Shown: positions 6,868 through 15,376 of the stretch, piece after piece | Layout: each line of letters begins with the position of its first letter | Numbering within the stretch: the stretch's first letter is position 1 | Source of the DNA: Curtobacterium sp. MCPF17_052 | Lineage (GTDB): Bacteria > Actinomycetota > Actinomycetes > Actinomycetales > Microbacteriaceae | DNA length: 64,000 bases | Direction: 5' to 3' | Assembly: GCF_003234085.1 (NCBI RefSeq) | Contig: NZ_QKSD01000006.1 | Location: 62,001-126,000, forward strand | Program-made: the position numbers and the translations under genes | The notes under the pieces: model-generated | Database searches by the model: none | Told to the model about the DNA's origin: nothing | What the model saw: the letters and a program-made list of their open reading frames with translations, nothing else

Positions 6868-7596
6868 TCAGATGCCCGCCGTGCTCCGGATCCACGAGGA
6901 CGCCTGCGCCAGCAGGGCGTAGTTCGACCCCGCGCGGGTGTTCGCGCCCGGGTCGGCGCTGTCGCCGGTGGAGCACACGGCGATGACCTTGCCGTTGACG
7001 ATGAGGGGCCCGCCCGAGTCGCCGTGGTTCGAGGCTCCCGAGACGCCCGTCACGTGCTGGGCCCGGCCTCCGAACGCGTCGGTGCTCGCCCCGGTCAGGG
7101 CCACGGACGCCTGGTACAGCCCGTCGGACTGCACGGCGTTCGCGCGCAGGCCGTAGCCCTGGATGGTGCCGGTGCCGCTCGACTTCGCTGTCGCGGCCAG
7201 GTCCAGCGGCGTGTACGAGGACAGCGCGTACGCGCTCCGCAGGTGCACCAGGGCGACGTCACCGGCGGGTGCGGCGCTGATCCGGTCGACGGCGACCGGG
7301 GTGCCGCGGTTCACCGTCGAGTTCGAGTGGTAGACGTTCATCGCACCGATGCCGTCGATGCAGTGTCGGGCGGTGAGGACCCATGACGCCGTGATCTGCT
7401 CGCCCGTGCACGAACTGGCGTAGCCCGCGGGGATCGTGCCGCCGGTCGCCTGGAGCTGGACGATCGACGACGTCGCCGGGGCCTTCTCGCCACCGACGAC
7501 CCTGATCGACGCGGTGAGCGCCGAGGCGGGAGCGGCGGCGAACAGGCCAGCGGCGATGACGGTCGCCGCGGCTGCGGCGGCGATGGACTTCTGCAT
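6868..7596 (-). CDS. Secreted trypsin-like serine protease (S1 family)
   Basis: 242 residues with a Sec signal peptide (basic start, Ala-rich helix, cleavage near APASA at about 26). The mature part begins IRVVGGEKAP, resembling the IVGG start of trypsins, so there may be a short pro-segment. The triad is visible: His78 in LTARHC, Asp113 in GDVALVHL and Ser194 in GDSGGP. The ATG at 7596 has an AGAGGAG site; an upstream ATG at 7692 would spoil the signal. It acts outside the cell, with unknown targets. It appears monocistronic. Confidence 0.93.
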   Translation of the reverse strand: MQKSIAAAAAATVIAAGLFAAAPASALTASIRVVGGEKAPATSSIVQLQATGGTIPAGYASSCTGEQITASWVLTARHCIDGIGAMNVYHSNSTVNRGTPVAVDRISAAPAGDVALVHLRSAYALSSYTPLDLAATAKSSGTGTIQGYGLRANAVQSDGLYQASVALTGASTDAFGGRAQHVTGVSGASNHGDSGGPLIVNGKVIAVCSTGDSADPGANTRAGSNYALLAQASSWIRSTAGI

Positions 7597-7718
7597 GTCG
7601 ACTCCTCTGTCGATGAACCACAAGACAGTTGCCTCCTGCAACTGCCTCGTATCCTCACCCTCGGCAGAGGGGCGCACCAGTCCGCTCTTCAACGGACCGA
7701 GTCGGCCGGGCCCGAGCC

Positions 7719-8744
7719 TCAGCCCCGCAACGGCGGCGACGCCGCCACACCGTGCTCGTCCGCGAACCCGGCCACCAGGTCACGCATGGCGTCCTCGGCG
7801 CTGTGCCGTGCCTCCCAACCGAGCACCTCGCGCGCACGGTCCGTGCGCATGATCGGCACACCGGCCGCGATGTCCACCCAGCCGGCGTCGGTGGGCTGCA
7901 GGCGCAGCCGCCAGGTCAGCGTGACGAGCCCGCGGACCAGACCGAGTGGCACGCGGACCGCTCCGAGCATCCCGAACACCCGCGCCATCCGCGGCGGCGT
8001 GAGCACGGGGGTGGCGGCGATGTTGAACGCTCCCCGGGCCTTCCGGTCGATCGCCCGCCAGTAGGCGTCGGCGAGGTCGTCGGCATGGACGGCCTGGAAC
8101 ACGAACGGGTACGGCAGCGGCAGCACGGCCCAGCGGATCCAGCGGACGACCCGCATCGGCACGAGGTGCCCGAGGAACAGGCCACGGATCTCGGCGGCGG
8201 CGTCGCGCTGGAACACCAGGCCGGGGCGCAGCCGGGTCACGACGACCTCCGGGTGCTCGCGCTCGAAGACGTCCATCGCGCGCTCGTTCTCGGCCTTGTG
8301 GATCGAGTAGGTGGCGGTCGGGATGCCGTCGGCGGGCCAGGACTCGTCCACCGGGGTGCGCTTGCCGTCGACGTCGACCCCGCGGTAGGCGCCGACCGAG
8401 GACGCGACGACGACCTGCGGCACGCCCGCGGCCGCGACGGCGGCCAGGACGTTCGCGGTGCCGGTCACGTCGGTGCGGTGCTGTGCCGGGATGTCGTGCG
8501 TCGGCTGCAGCGCCCACGCCAGGTGGACGACGGCGTCGGCGCCGCGGAACACGGCCGTCAGCCGGTCGATCGCATCCGGGGCACCGACGTCGACGGTGTG
8601 CCAGAGCGCGCTGTCGTACGGCTGGGCGCGCAGGTCCGGCCGTCGGCGCGCGACCCCGACGACGTCGGCGCCGGCGTCCCGGAAGCGGCGGAGCAGCGCG
8701 GTCCCGACGTTCCCGGTGGCGCCGACGACGACGATCCTGGTCAT
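7719..8744 (-). CDS. NAD-dependent epimerase/dehydratase family protein
   Basis: 341 residues with a Rossmann start, IVVVGATGNVGTALL (GxxGxxG), at the very N-terminus. The extended-SDR catalytic Tyr is in YSIHKAENE (YxxxK). A putative active-site Ser lies in VVASSVGAY. The family acts on nucleotide sugars or similar carbonyl substrates; the actual substrate cannot be read. Its ATG overlaps the stop of the alcohol dehydrogenase gene upstream (ATGA), so the two enzymes are co-translated and may act in one detoxification or redox pathway. Confidence 0.88.
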   Translation of the reverse strand: MTRIVVVGATGNVGTALLRRFRDAGADVVGVARRRPDLRAQPYDSALWHTVDVGAPDAIDRLTAVFRGADAVVHLAWALQPTHDIPAQHRTDVTGTANVLAAVAAAGVPQVVVASSVGAYRGVDVDGKRTPVDESWPADGIPTATYSIHKAENERAMDVFEREHPEVVVTRLRPGLVFQRDAAAEIRGLFLGHLVPMRVVRWIRWAVLPLPYPFVFQAVHADDLADAYWRAIDRKARGAFNIAATPVLTPPRMARVFGMLGAVRVPLGLVRGLVTLTWRLRLQPTDAGWVDIAAGVPIMRTDRAREVLGWEARHSAEDAMRDLVAGFADEHGVAASPPLRG

Positions 8745-9946
8745 GCCGCGGCCGGGGTACCTGCGGGCAGTGCGGGGTCGAGGACGACCTTGATGCAGTC
8801 GTCCTCCTTCTTCTGGAAGACCTCGTACATGTGCGGGGCGTCCTCGAGCGAGACCCGGTGGGTCGTCAGGTCGAGGGTGCCGAGCGGGTCGGACGGGTCC
8901 TCGACGAGCGGCATGATGTCGTCGATCCAACGCTTCACGTTGCACTGGCCTTCGCGGATGGTGATCTGCTTGTCGAACAGCGTCATCATCGGCATCGGGT
9001 CGGCCATGCCGCCGTAGACACCGCTCAGCGAGACGGTGCCGCCGCGACGGACCAGGTCGATGGCCGTGTGCACGGCGTCCAGACGGTCGACACCGGCGGT
9101 CTCGATGGCCTTCTGCGCGAGCTTGTCGGGCAGCAGGCCCGCGGCGCGCTGGGCGAACCCGGCGACGGGGTTGCCGTGCGCCTCCATGCCGACCCCGTCG
9201 ACGACGGCGTCCGGGCCACGGCCGTCGGTCAGGTCGACGAGCTCGGCGACGAGGTCCTTCGACAGGTCGAACGTCTCGATGTCGTACTTCGCCGCGAGGT
9301 CACGACGGACCTGCTCCGGCTCGACGGCGAGCACGCGGTAGCCCAGGTGCTTGCCGATGCGAGCGGTGAACTGCCCGACCGGGCCGAGTCCGAGGACCGC
9401 GAGCGTGCCGCCCTCGGGGACGTCGGCGTACTGCACGGCCTGCCACGCGGTCGGCAGGATGTCGCTCAGGAACAGCCACTGGTCGTCGGCACCGGTGTCG
9501 GGCACCTTGATGGGGCCGTAGTCGGCGTGCGGCACGCGCAGGTACTCGGCCTGACCCCCGGGGACCTGGCCGTACATCTTGGTGTAGCCGAAGAGGGCGG
9601 CACCGCTGCCGTACGCGGTCACCTGGGTGGTCTCGCACTGGGACTGCAGCCCCCGCTGGCACATGTAGCAGTGCCCGCAGGAGATGTTGAAGGGGACGAC
9701 GACACGGTCGCCGACCTTGAGGTTCGTGACGGCCGAGCCGACCTCCTCCACGATGCCCATCGGCTCGTGGCCGAGGACGTCACCCTTGTCGATGTACGGG
9801 CCGAGGACGCGGTACAGGTGCAGGTCGGAGCCGCAGATCGCCGTGGAGGTGATCCGGACGATCGCGTCCGTCGGCTCCTGGATGGTCGGGTCGGGAACGG
9901 TCTCGACGGACACCTTCTCGGTGCCCTGCCAGGTCAGTGCGCGCAT
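8741..9946 (-). CDS. Zinc-dependent alcohol dehydrogenase, formaldehyde-dehydrogenase-like
   Basis: 401 residues of the medium-chain dehydrogenase family. Catalytic zinc ligands are Cys38 (ICGSDLHLY), His60 and Glu61 (GHEPMGIVEEVG). The structural zinc loop has Cys90, 93, 96 and 104. The Rossmann motif VLGLGPVGQF lies mid-protein. The long insert after the nucleotide site and the overall length of about 400 resemble glutathione-independent formaldehyde dehydrogenase and its relatives, though substrate is uncertain. ATG 9946 has GAGGAG nearby and fits the family start better than the ATG at 10006. Confidence 0.88.
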   Translation of the reverse strand: MRALTWQGTEKVSVETVPDPTIQEPTDAIVRITSTAICGSDLHLYRVLGPYIDKGDVLGHEPMGIVEEVGSAVTNLKVGDRVVVPFNISCGHCYMCQRGLQSQCETTQVTAYGSGAALFGYTKMYGQVPGGQAEYLRVPHADYGPIKVPDTGADDQWLFLSDILPTAWQAVQYADVPEGGTLAVLGLGPVGQFTARIGKHLGYRVLAVEPEQVRRDLAAKYDIETFDLSKDLVAELVDLTDGRGPDAVVDGVGMEAHGNPVAGFAQRAAGLLPDKLAQKAIETAGVDRLDAVHTAIDLVRRGGTVSLSGVYGGMADPMPMMTLFDKQITIREGQCNVKRWIDDIMPLVEDPSDPLGTLDLTTHRVSLEDAPHMYEVFQKKEDDCIKVVLDPALPAGTPAAA

Positions 9947-10047
9947 GCGTGCGCTCCTCTCGTCGCGGTCGCGGCCGGACGGGAGGCCCGGCACGCGTCG
10001 TCCCATCGGTACGCCACCGCCTCGCGGAGCCTCCCAGCGTGGGCCGG

Positions 10048-10878
10048 TCAGCGCACCGGGTCGGAGGCGACGGGTGCGGCGGGCGCGGGGCGCGCCTCCC
10101 GGACGTCAGCGGCCACCTGGTCGTGGCGTGCGGTGCGCTCGTCGCGGGCACGCTCCCCGGCGACCACGACACCCAGCGCGACGGCGTACAGCACCGCACC
10201 GATCCAGAGCGCTGTCGAGGCGGACGGCACCTGGTCGGCGGGGATGTCCGGCACGCCGGCCGCGGCCATCAGCGCGGACTCGGCGCAGAGCACGGCGGTC
10301 GAGAGCACCAGGACGGTCACCCGCAGCCAGCGCGGGCTGCGACGGATGCCGGCCGAGACCCCGACCACGCCCGCGGTCAGGAGTAGTCCGGCGAGCAGGA
10401 ACCCGATCATCACGACCGAGTGCAGGGCCGGGTCGCGGGTCGAGTCGGCCGCGGTGGTGCCGGTGTAGAGCAGCCAGGACCCGCCGACGGCCAGGATCGC
10501 GGCGACCACCGGGAACGCGAGTGCCCGGGTCAGCGGGTTGCCGGCCAAGCGGCCGAGGCGCTGCAGCGGGACGGGTTCGAGCGTGCGGCGGGCGAGCGTC
10601 ACCGGCGAGCCGAGGACCAGCAGCACCGGGGCGACCATGCCGATGACGACGTGGCCGAGGACGTGCGTGGTGAGGTCGTGCCCACCGGCGTGACCGAGCG
10701 GCCCGACGAGCACCGCGGCGACGGCCAGCAGTCCGGCGATCCAGGAGACCGTCCGTGCCGGGGGCCAGGCGGCGTGCCCGCGTCGCCGCTGTCCGGACGC
10801 ACCCACGATGTACACCGCACCCGCCACGGTGAGGGCGATGAGGGTGAAGGTCCCGAGCGTGCCGCCGTGAGAGTGCAC
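10048..10878 (-). CDS. Cytochrome c oxidase assembly protein, CtaG (caa3) family
   Basis: 276 residues with about seven transmembrane helices. The N-terminal MHSHGG and the helix carrying HAGGHDLTTHVLGHVVIGM are the conserved histidine-bearing elements of the caa3_CtaG family, linked to copper delivery or assembly of terminal oxidases. The next segment, VAPVLLVLGSPVTLARRTL, is also characteristic. The GTG start at 10878 has an AGGAG site. No oxidase subunits lie nearby, so its partner must be elsewhere. The C-terminal tail is charged and Ala/Pro-rich and is probably cytoplasmic. Confidence 0.85.
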   Translation of the reverse strand: MHSHGGTLGTFTLIALTVAGAVYIVGASGQRRRGHAAWPPARTVSWIAGLLAVAAVLVGPLGHAGGHDLTTHVLGHVVIGMVAPVLLVLGSPVTLARRTLEPVPLQRLGRLAGNPLTRALAFPVVAAILAVGGSWLLYTGTTAADSTRDPALHSVVMIGFLLAGLLLTAGVVGVSAGIRRSPRWLRVTVLVLSTAVLCAESALMAAAGVPDIPADQVPSASTALWIGAVLYAVALGVVVAGERARDERTARHDQVAADVREARPAPAAPVASDPVR

Positions 10879-10957
10879 CGATGAGCTCCTGTCGTCGTCC
10901 GACCATCCTGTCGGAGACCGGTGCGCGGTGTTCGGCGTGACGGGGTCCCGCGACTGG

Positions 10958-11599
10958 TCAGCCGCGCAATCGGTCCCGTTCCGCCGGCGGCAGGTGTTCG
11001 GTCGCGGTCTCGAGGGCCGCGCGGCTGAGGAACCGGCCCTGCCGCTCGAGGAACGCGACGAGCTCGACCTCGGACGCCCGCTTGCCGACCTCGCGCAGCA
11101 CCCGGCCGAGGGCCGACTGCACGACGTCGCCGCGCTCCCGGACGAGGCGACCGACCACGGCGAGCGGGACCTCGGCGTCGCCCTGCTTCGCGAACGCCAG
11201 GGTCGCCACCACCGCGGCGCGACGGACGAGCGCCACGTCGGACTTCGCGAGGGCGAAGAGCGGCCCGGTCGAGCCGCCGAGCAGCGGGGTGCCGACCAAG
11301 TCCTCGGCGGCCAGGTCGACCAGTGCCGGGTCGTCGAGCCGCTCGGCCCGGAGCGCGGACAGGTACTCGTCGGTCAGGTCCGGGTCCGGGCCGCGGTGCT
11401 CGGCCTGCCGCTCGCGGGCAGCCTGCAGGAGCAGCACGACGGCGACGAGGCGACCGCCCGGGTCCTCGCTCCAGAGCAGCGCCGACCGCTCCCCGGGGTC
11501 CAGGTCCGCGAAGCGTCGGGCGATGCGGCGTGCGGCGCCGACGTCCCCCGGCGTCCGGGCGAACGCGACGAGGACGTCCTCGGCGGTGGGGCGTGACAT
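10958..11599 (-). CDS. DNA alkylation repair family protein (AlkC/AlkD-like HEAT repeats)
   Basis: About 213 helical residues. DVALVRRAAVVATLAFAKQGD and DVVQSALGRVLREVGKRASE correspond to the conserved WxRR- and QKAIGWALRE-like repeats of the AlkC/AlkD glycosylases, which remove bulky alkylated purines without base flipping. The Trp before RR found in many members is replaced by Leu here, so activity is not certain. ATG 11599 sits two bases after GGAGGGG; a GTG at 11608 is an alternative. It is followed by the CtaG-like gene at a distance and shares no obvious operon. Confidence 0.75.
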   Translation of the reverse strand: MSRPTAEDVLVAFARTPGDVGAARRIARRFADLDPGERSALLWSEDPGGRLVAVVLLLQAARERQAEHRGPDPDLTDEYLSALRAERLDDPALVDLAAEDLVGTPLLGGSTGPLFALAKSDVALVRRAAVVATLAFAKQGDAEVPLAVVGRLVRERGDVVQSALGRVLREVGKRASEVELVAFLERQGRFLSRAALETATEHLPPAERDRLRG

Positions 11600-11612
11600 C
11601 CCCTCCACCCTA

Positions 11613-11637
11613 CGGCCGGCGTCCGGGACGCCGGCCG
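11613..11637. terminator. Strong hairpin after lectin-peptidase gene
   Basis: CGGCCGGCGTCC and GGACGCCGGCCG form a 12-bp perfect inverted repeat around a single base. It lies just downstream of the M23 gene (minus strand) and before the alkylation repair start. Confidence 0.75.
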
Positions 11638-11641
11638 GTCG

Positions 11642-12802
11642 TCAGCGGAACGCGAGGATCGTCAGCGGGTCCTTGAGCGTGCCGTTGACCCGCGTCTCGA
11701 CGTGCACGTGCGGGCCGGTGGACTGCCCGGTGTTGCCGGACTTGCCGAGTTGCGTGCTCAGCGAGACGACCTGGTCCTTGCTGACCGCGATCGAGCTCAT
11801 GTGCGCCGTCAGCACCGTCGTCAGGCCGTAGGTCACGACGACGTAGTTGCCGTAGCTGGCGTTGTTGCGGACCACCGTCGTCACCCGCCCGGTCCCCGAG
11901 GCGTACACCGGGGTACCGATCTTCACCGGCGCGTCGGTGCCCTGGTGGTAGCGCGGCACGTGGCCGGCGCCGCGGTCGTCGCCGTAGCGACCGGTGATCG
12001 TCGTGCCGGCGACCGGCCACTGCAGTCCGGTGACCTTCTTCGTCGACCAGGAACGGGTGTCTGCCTTCCCGTAGAGGACGACGTTGCCGTCGAGCTGCAC
12101 CAGCAGCGCTCCGCCGCCCTTGCGCGAGGTGTTCGAAGCCCAGAGCGCCGTGCCGCCGCCCTTCGGGTAGACGACGAGGTTGCCGTCGGTCTGCACCGCG
12201 GCGGTCGCGCCGGGGTGCCGGAAGGTCTTCGACGACCACGCCGCGGCGCCGTTCACGTACTGGACGAGGTTGCCGTCCGTCTGCATCGTGAAGGTCTGGT
12301 CGCGACCGGCACCGGAGCGGAGCACCGTGCCGGGCAGGATCGTCGTCCCGGCAGGCACCCGGCTCTGGAACGTCTGCAGCTTCCAGGTGGTCGTGTTCGC
12401 CGTGTTCAGCAGGAGGAGGGTGCCGTCGCCGCTGACGCCCAGGCTCTTCGTCGGGGAGCTCTTCGGACCCCACTGCGCCAGCAGCTTGCCGTTCTTGATG
12501 ATCGACAGCGGTCCCTCCTTCTGGACGACCGCGGCGGCGCCGGACTGGTTCGAGGTGTTCGACGCCCAGAGCACCACGTTGCCGATGCCGTACTCGACGA
12601 GGTTGCCGTCGCCCTGCATGACCAGGCGGAACTGCCCGTTCGGCGAGGTCACCTGGTCGCCGGCCCGGAGCCAGGTGCCCGCCGGGGCGGTGCCGGTGTA
12701 GGTGGTCGCTGCGTGCGCCGGTGCGGCGACCGCGACGAGTCCCGCGGCCGCGATCGCGACAGCGGTGACGGCCGCGGCGAAGCGTGCTCGTGCCCTGATC
12801 AT
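11642..12802 (-). CDS. Secreted M23 metallopeptidase with bulb-type lectin domains
   Basis: 386 residues with a Sec signal (cleavage near AHAAT, about 32). Residues 35-255 hold bulb-lectin (mannose-binding, B-lectin) repeats with the motifs MQGDGNLVEY (62-71), MQTDGNLVQY (173-182), VQTDGNLVVY (203-212) and VQLDGNVVLY (235-244), each of the QxDxNxVxY type. Residues 258-386 form an M23 (LytM) endopeptidase with zinc ligands His286 and Asp290 (HQGTD) and the HVH motif at 365-367. It would cleave peptidoglycan cross-bridges while the lectin part holds a glycan target. ATG 12802 is chosen because the signal peptide starts there. Confidence 0.93.
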   Translation of the reverse strand: MIRARARFAAAVTAVAIAAAGLVAVAAPAHAATTYTGTAPAGTWLRAGDQVTSPNGQFRLVMQGDGNLVEYGIGNVVLWASNTSNQSGAAAVVQKEGPLSIIKNGKLLAQWGPKSSPTKSLGVSGDGTLLLLNTANTTTWKLQTFQSRVPAGTTILPGTVLRSGAGRDQTFTMQTDGNLVQYVNGAAAWSSKTFRHPGATAAVQTDGNLVVYPKGGGTALWASNTSRKGGGALLVQLDGNVVLYGKADTRSWSTKKVTGLQWPVAGTTITGRYGDDRGAGHVPRYHQGTDAPVKIGTPVYASGTGRVTTVVRNNASYGNYVVVTYGLTTVLTAHMSSIAVSKDQVVSLSTQLGKSGNTGQSTGPHVHVETRVNGTLKDPLTILAFR

Positions 12803-13002
12803 GTGGTGGTCGTCCCTGCTCGTGGTGAGGCCCACCGCGGGCGGCCGAGCGCCAGCGCGGTGCGTGTCCGGTGTCGAGACGTCCCTGTACGACTCGACGG
12901 TCAAGGTTCGCAGGCGGAACCGATCAGGGCCATCCCCGGTCCGGGGGCGTTGCGCGACGCGTGTCCGTGTGCTCCCGGCGTTCCGGGGACAGGATGGGAC
13001 CC

Positions 13003-14898
13003 ATGCCCGCTCAGCCGAACCCCGCCTTCGTCCGTCCGGCCGCGGAACGCACCCGTCCCGACCTGCAGGGCACGTTCGGGATGACGGCCTCGACGCACTG
13101 GCTCGCCACCGCGTCCGCCCAGTCGGTCCTGGAACGCGGCGGCAACGCCTTCGACGCGGCGATCGCGGGCGCGTTCGTCCTGCACGTGGTCGAACCGCAC
13201 CTCAACGGCCCGGGCGGGGACCTGACCGCGGTGTACGCGACCGCGGCGGACCCGACCCCCGTGGTCCTCGTCGGCCAGGGTCCGGCTCCGGCCGGGGCGA
13301 CCCCGGAGCACTTCCGCGCCGAGGGGCTCGACCTGGTCCCGGGTGCCGGCGCCCTCGCCGCGGCCGTGCCGGGAGCGGTCGACGCCTGGCTCCTGCTGCT
13401 CCGCGACCACGGCACCTGGGAGCTCGCGGACGTGCTCGCCCCCGCCATCGGGTACGCCCGCGACGGCCACCCGGTGAGCGCCGGCGTGGTCCGCACGATC
13501 GGGGCGGTCGCGGACCTGTTCCGCGACCACTGGCCCACCTCCGCCGAGCGGTGGCTGACGGGAGGCGCGCCTCCCGTCACCGGGGACCTGGTGCGGAACG
13601 AGGCGCTCGCCTCCGTGTTCGACCGGCTGGTCGCGGCCGGCGCGGACACGGACGACGGCGGGGCGGACGGTGGACGGGCCTCCCGGATCGACGCCGCTCG
13701 CCGGGAGTGGGCCGAGGGGTTCGTCGCGACGACGATCGACGCCTTCGTCCGGCAGCCGCACCGGCACTCGTCCGGCACCGACCACGCCGGCGTCCTCCGG
13801 GCCGGGGACCTGGCCGCGTTCCGGGCGACCACCGAACCGGCGACGACCGCGGAGTTCCGCGGCCACACCATCGCGAAGACCGGCCCGTGGGGGCAGGGGC
13901 CGGCGCTCCTGCAGACCCTGCGGATGCTCGAGCCGCTGGACGACGAGCGCCTGGACCCGTCGACCGAACTCGGCGCGCACACGGTGGTCGAGGCGCTGAA
14001 GCTCGCCCTCGCCGACCGCGAGGCGTTCTACGGCGACGGCACGGTCCCGCTCGACGTCCTGCTCACCGACGCCACCGTCGCTGCACGTCGGGCGCTCATC
14101 GCGGACACCGCCTCGGCCGAGTTCCGCCCGGGCGACGTGCCGGGCGTCGACCCGGTCCTGCCGCCGCTCCGCACCTCGTACGACGTGACCGGTGCGGCCG
14201 GCGTCGGGGAGCCCACCGTGCCCGGTGCCCGGCGTGGACCGGTCGACGAGGCTGCGGAGGTCCCGGTCGAGGACCGCGGCGAACCGTTCGTCGCACCGGA
14301 CGGCGACACCCGCGGTGACACGTGCCACATCGACGTCGTGGACCGCTGGGGCAACATCGTCAGCGCCACGCCCTCCGGCGGCTGGCTGCAGTCGTCGCCG
14401 ACGATCCCCGAACTCGGCTTCTGCCTGGGCACGCGGCTGCAGATGACCTGGCTCGAGGAGGGCACCGCGTCGACCCTGCGCCCCGGCGAACGCCCGCGCA
14501 CCACACTCACCCCGACGCTCGTCCTCCGCGACGGCGTGCCGGTCATGGCGCTCGGCTCTCCCGGCGGCGACCAGCAGGACCAGTGGCAGCTGCTGTTCCT
14601 GCTCCGGTGGATCGTCGGCGGGTACACGCCGCAGCAGGCCATCGACGCCCCGGCCCTGCACACGACGTCGTTCCCGGGGTCGTTCTGGCCGCGGACGTGG
14701 GAGCCGGCGGGCCTGGTCGTCGAGGACCGGCTCGGCGACACGGTGATCTCCGGGCTGGAGGCCCGTGGTCACGTCGTCACGCGCGCGGGCGACTGGAGCC
14801 TGGGCCGGCTGACGTGCGTCACCCGGGATCCGGAGACCGGAGTGGTCGGTGCGGCCGCGAACCCGCGAGGCGCGCAGGGGTACGCGGCGGGGCGCTGA
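13003..14898 (+). CDS. Gamma-glutamyltransferase family protein
   Basis: 631 residues of the Ntn-hydrolase fold. These proenzymes self-cleave before a conserved Thr and transfer or hydrolyse gamma-glutamyl groups, for example from glutathione. The nucleophile is Thr440 in RGDTCHIDVVDRWGN, preceded by a linker. The later motif ALGSPGGDQQ matches the GSPGG glycine loop. The N-terminal AERGGNAFDAA-like element (LERGGNAFDAAIAG) is also typical. No signal peptide is seen, so it may be cytosolic. ATG 13003 has AGGA eight bases upstream; 12994 is an alternative. A REP-like perfect palindrome lies inside the gene at 13556-13579. Confidence 0.93.
   Translation: MPAQPNPAFVRPAAERTRPDLQGTFGMTASTHWLATASAQSVLERGGNAFDAAIAGAFVLHVVEPHLNGPGGDLTAVYATAADPTPVVLVGQGPAPAGATPEHFRAEGLDLVPGAGALAAAVPGAVDAWLLLLRDHGTWELADVLAPAIGYARDGHPVSAGVVRTIGAVADLFRDHWPTSAERWLTGGAPPVTGDLVRNEALASVFDRLVAAGADTDDGGADGGRASRIDAARREWAEGFVATTIDAFVRQPHRHSSGTDHAGVLRAGDLAAFRATTEPATTAEFRGHTIAKTGPWGQGPALLQTLRMLEPLDDERLDPSTELGAHTVVEALKLALADREAFYGDGTVPLDVLLTDATVAARRALIADTASAEFRPGDVPGVDPVLPPLRTSYDVTGAAGVGEPTVPGARRGPVDEAAEVPVEDRGEPFVAPDGDTRGDTCHIDVVDRWGNIVSATPSGGWLQSSPTIPELGFCLGTRLQMTWLEEGTASTLRPGERPRTTLTPTLVLRDGVPVMALGSPGGDQQDQWQLLFLLRWIVGGYTPQQAIDAPALHTTSFPGSFWPRTWEPAGLVVEDRLGDTVISGLEARGHVVTRAGDWSLGRLTCVTRDPETGVVGAAANPRGAQGYAAGR
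13556..13579. repeat. 24-bp perfect palindrome with the GACGGGAGGC core, inside a coding region
   Basis: Bases 13556-13579 read TGACGGGAGGCG followed by its exact reverse complement. In the gamma-glutamyltransferase frame it encodes LTGGAPPVTG, a surface-loop-like stretch. The same core forms the stems of intergenic hairpins at 17090, 20302, 32028, 44479 and 63101. Confidence 0.9.
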
Positions 14899-14916
14899 GC
14901 ACGCCGCCGCCGCGGG

Positions 14917-15333
14917 TCAGGCGGTCGGTCCCGCGGTCGTGTCCGCGTCCGTCTTCATCCAGAACGGCGACCAGTGGTACCCGTCCGGGTCGTCGAACTG
15001 ACGCTGGTACATGAACGGGTAGTCGTCGGTGTCGCCGACCGTGCCGCCCGCAGCGGCCGCGCGCTCGACGAGTTCATCGACGGCCTCCTGGCTGTCGAGG
15101 TCGAACGACACCGTCGTCTTCGAGGGGGTGTCCGGACCGCCGATCAGGTCCTCGGTGCCGCCGACGCTGGCGTACATCTCCCGACTGGCGAGCATGACGT
15201 ACTGCTCGGGCGCGATCGCGAAGCACGACGCGTCCGGGCCGGACATCTCGGCGTCCTGCGTCCAGCCGAGTGCCGTGTAGAACGCGGTCGCGCGCTGGAC
15301 GCTCGCGACCGGACAGCTGATGAAGAGGGTCAT
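14917..15333 (-). CDS. VOC (glyoxalase/bleomycin-resistance fold) family protein
   Basis: 138 residues with the paired beta-alpha-beta-beta-beta layout of vicinal oxygen chelate proteins. The start TLFISCPVASVQRATAFYT and the end FDDPDGYHWSPFWM are characteristic of the PhnB/lactoylglutathione-lyase-like subgroup. The family covers lyases, dioxygenases and resistance proteins, so no reaction is assigned. The start at 15333 is chosen because the fold begins immediately; an ATG at 15369 would add a short, unrelated leader. It is probably cytosolic and monocistronic. Confidence 0.85.
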   Translation of the reverse strand: MTLFISCPVASVQRATAFYTALGWTQDAEMSGPDASCFAIAPEQYVMLASREMYASVGGTEDLIGGPDTPSKTTVSFDLDSQEAVDELVERAAAAGGTVGDTDDYPFMYQRQFDDPDGYHWSPFWMKTDADTTAGPTA

Positions 15334-15376
15334 GGGCGCAAGGCTCCTGCGGCCCGGGTCCGCCGTCAAGGGTGGG

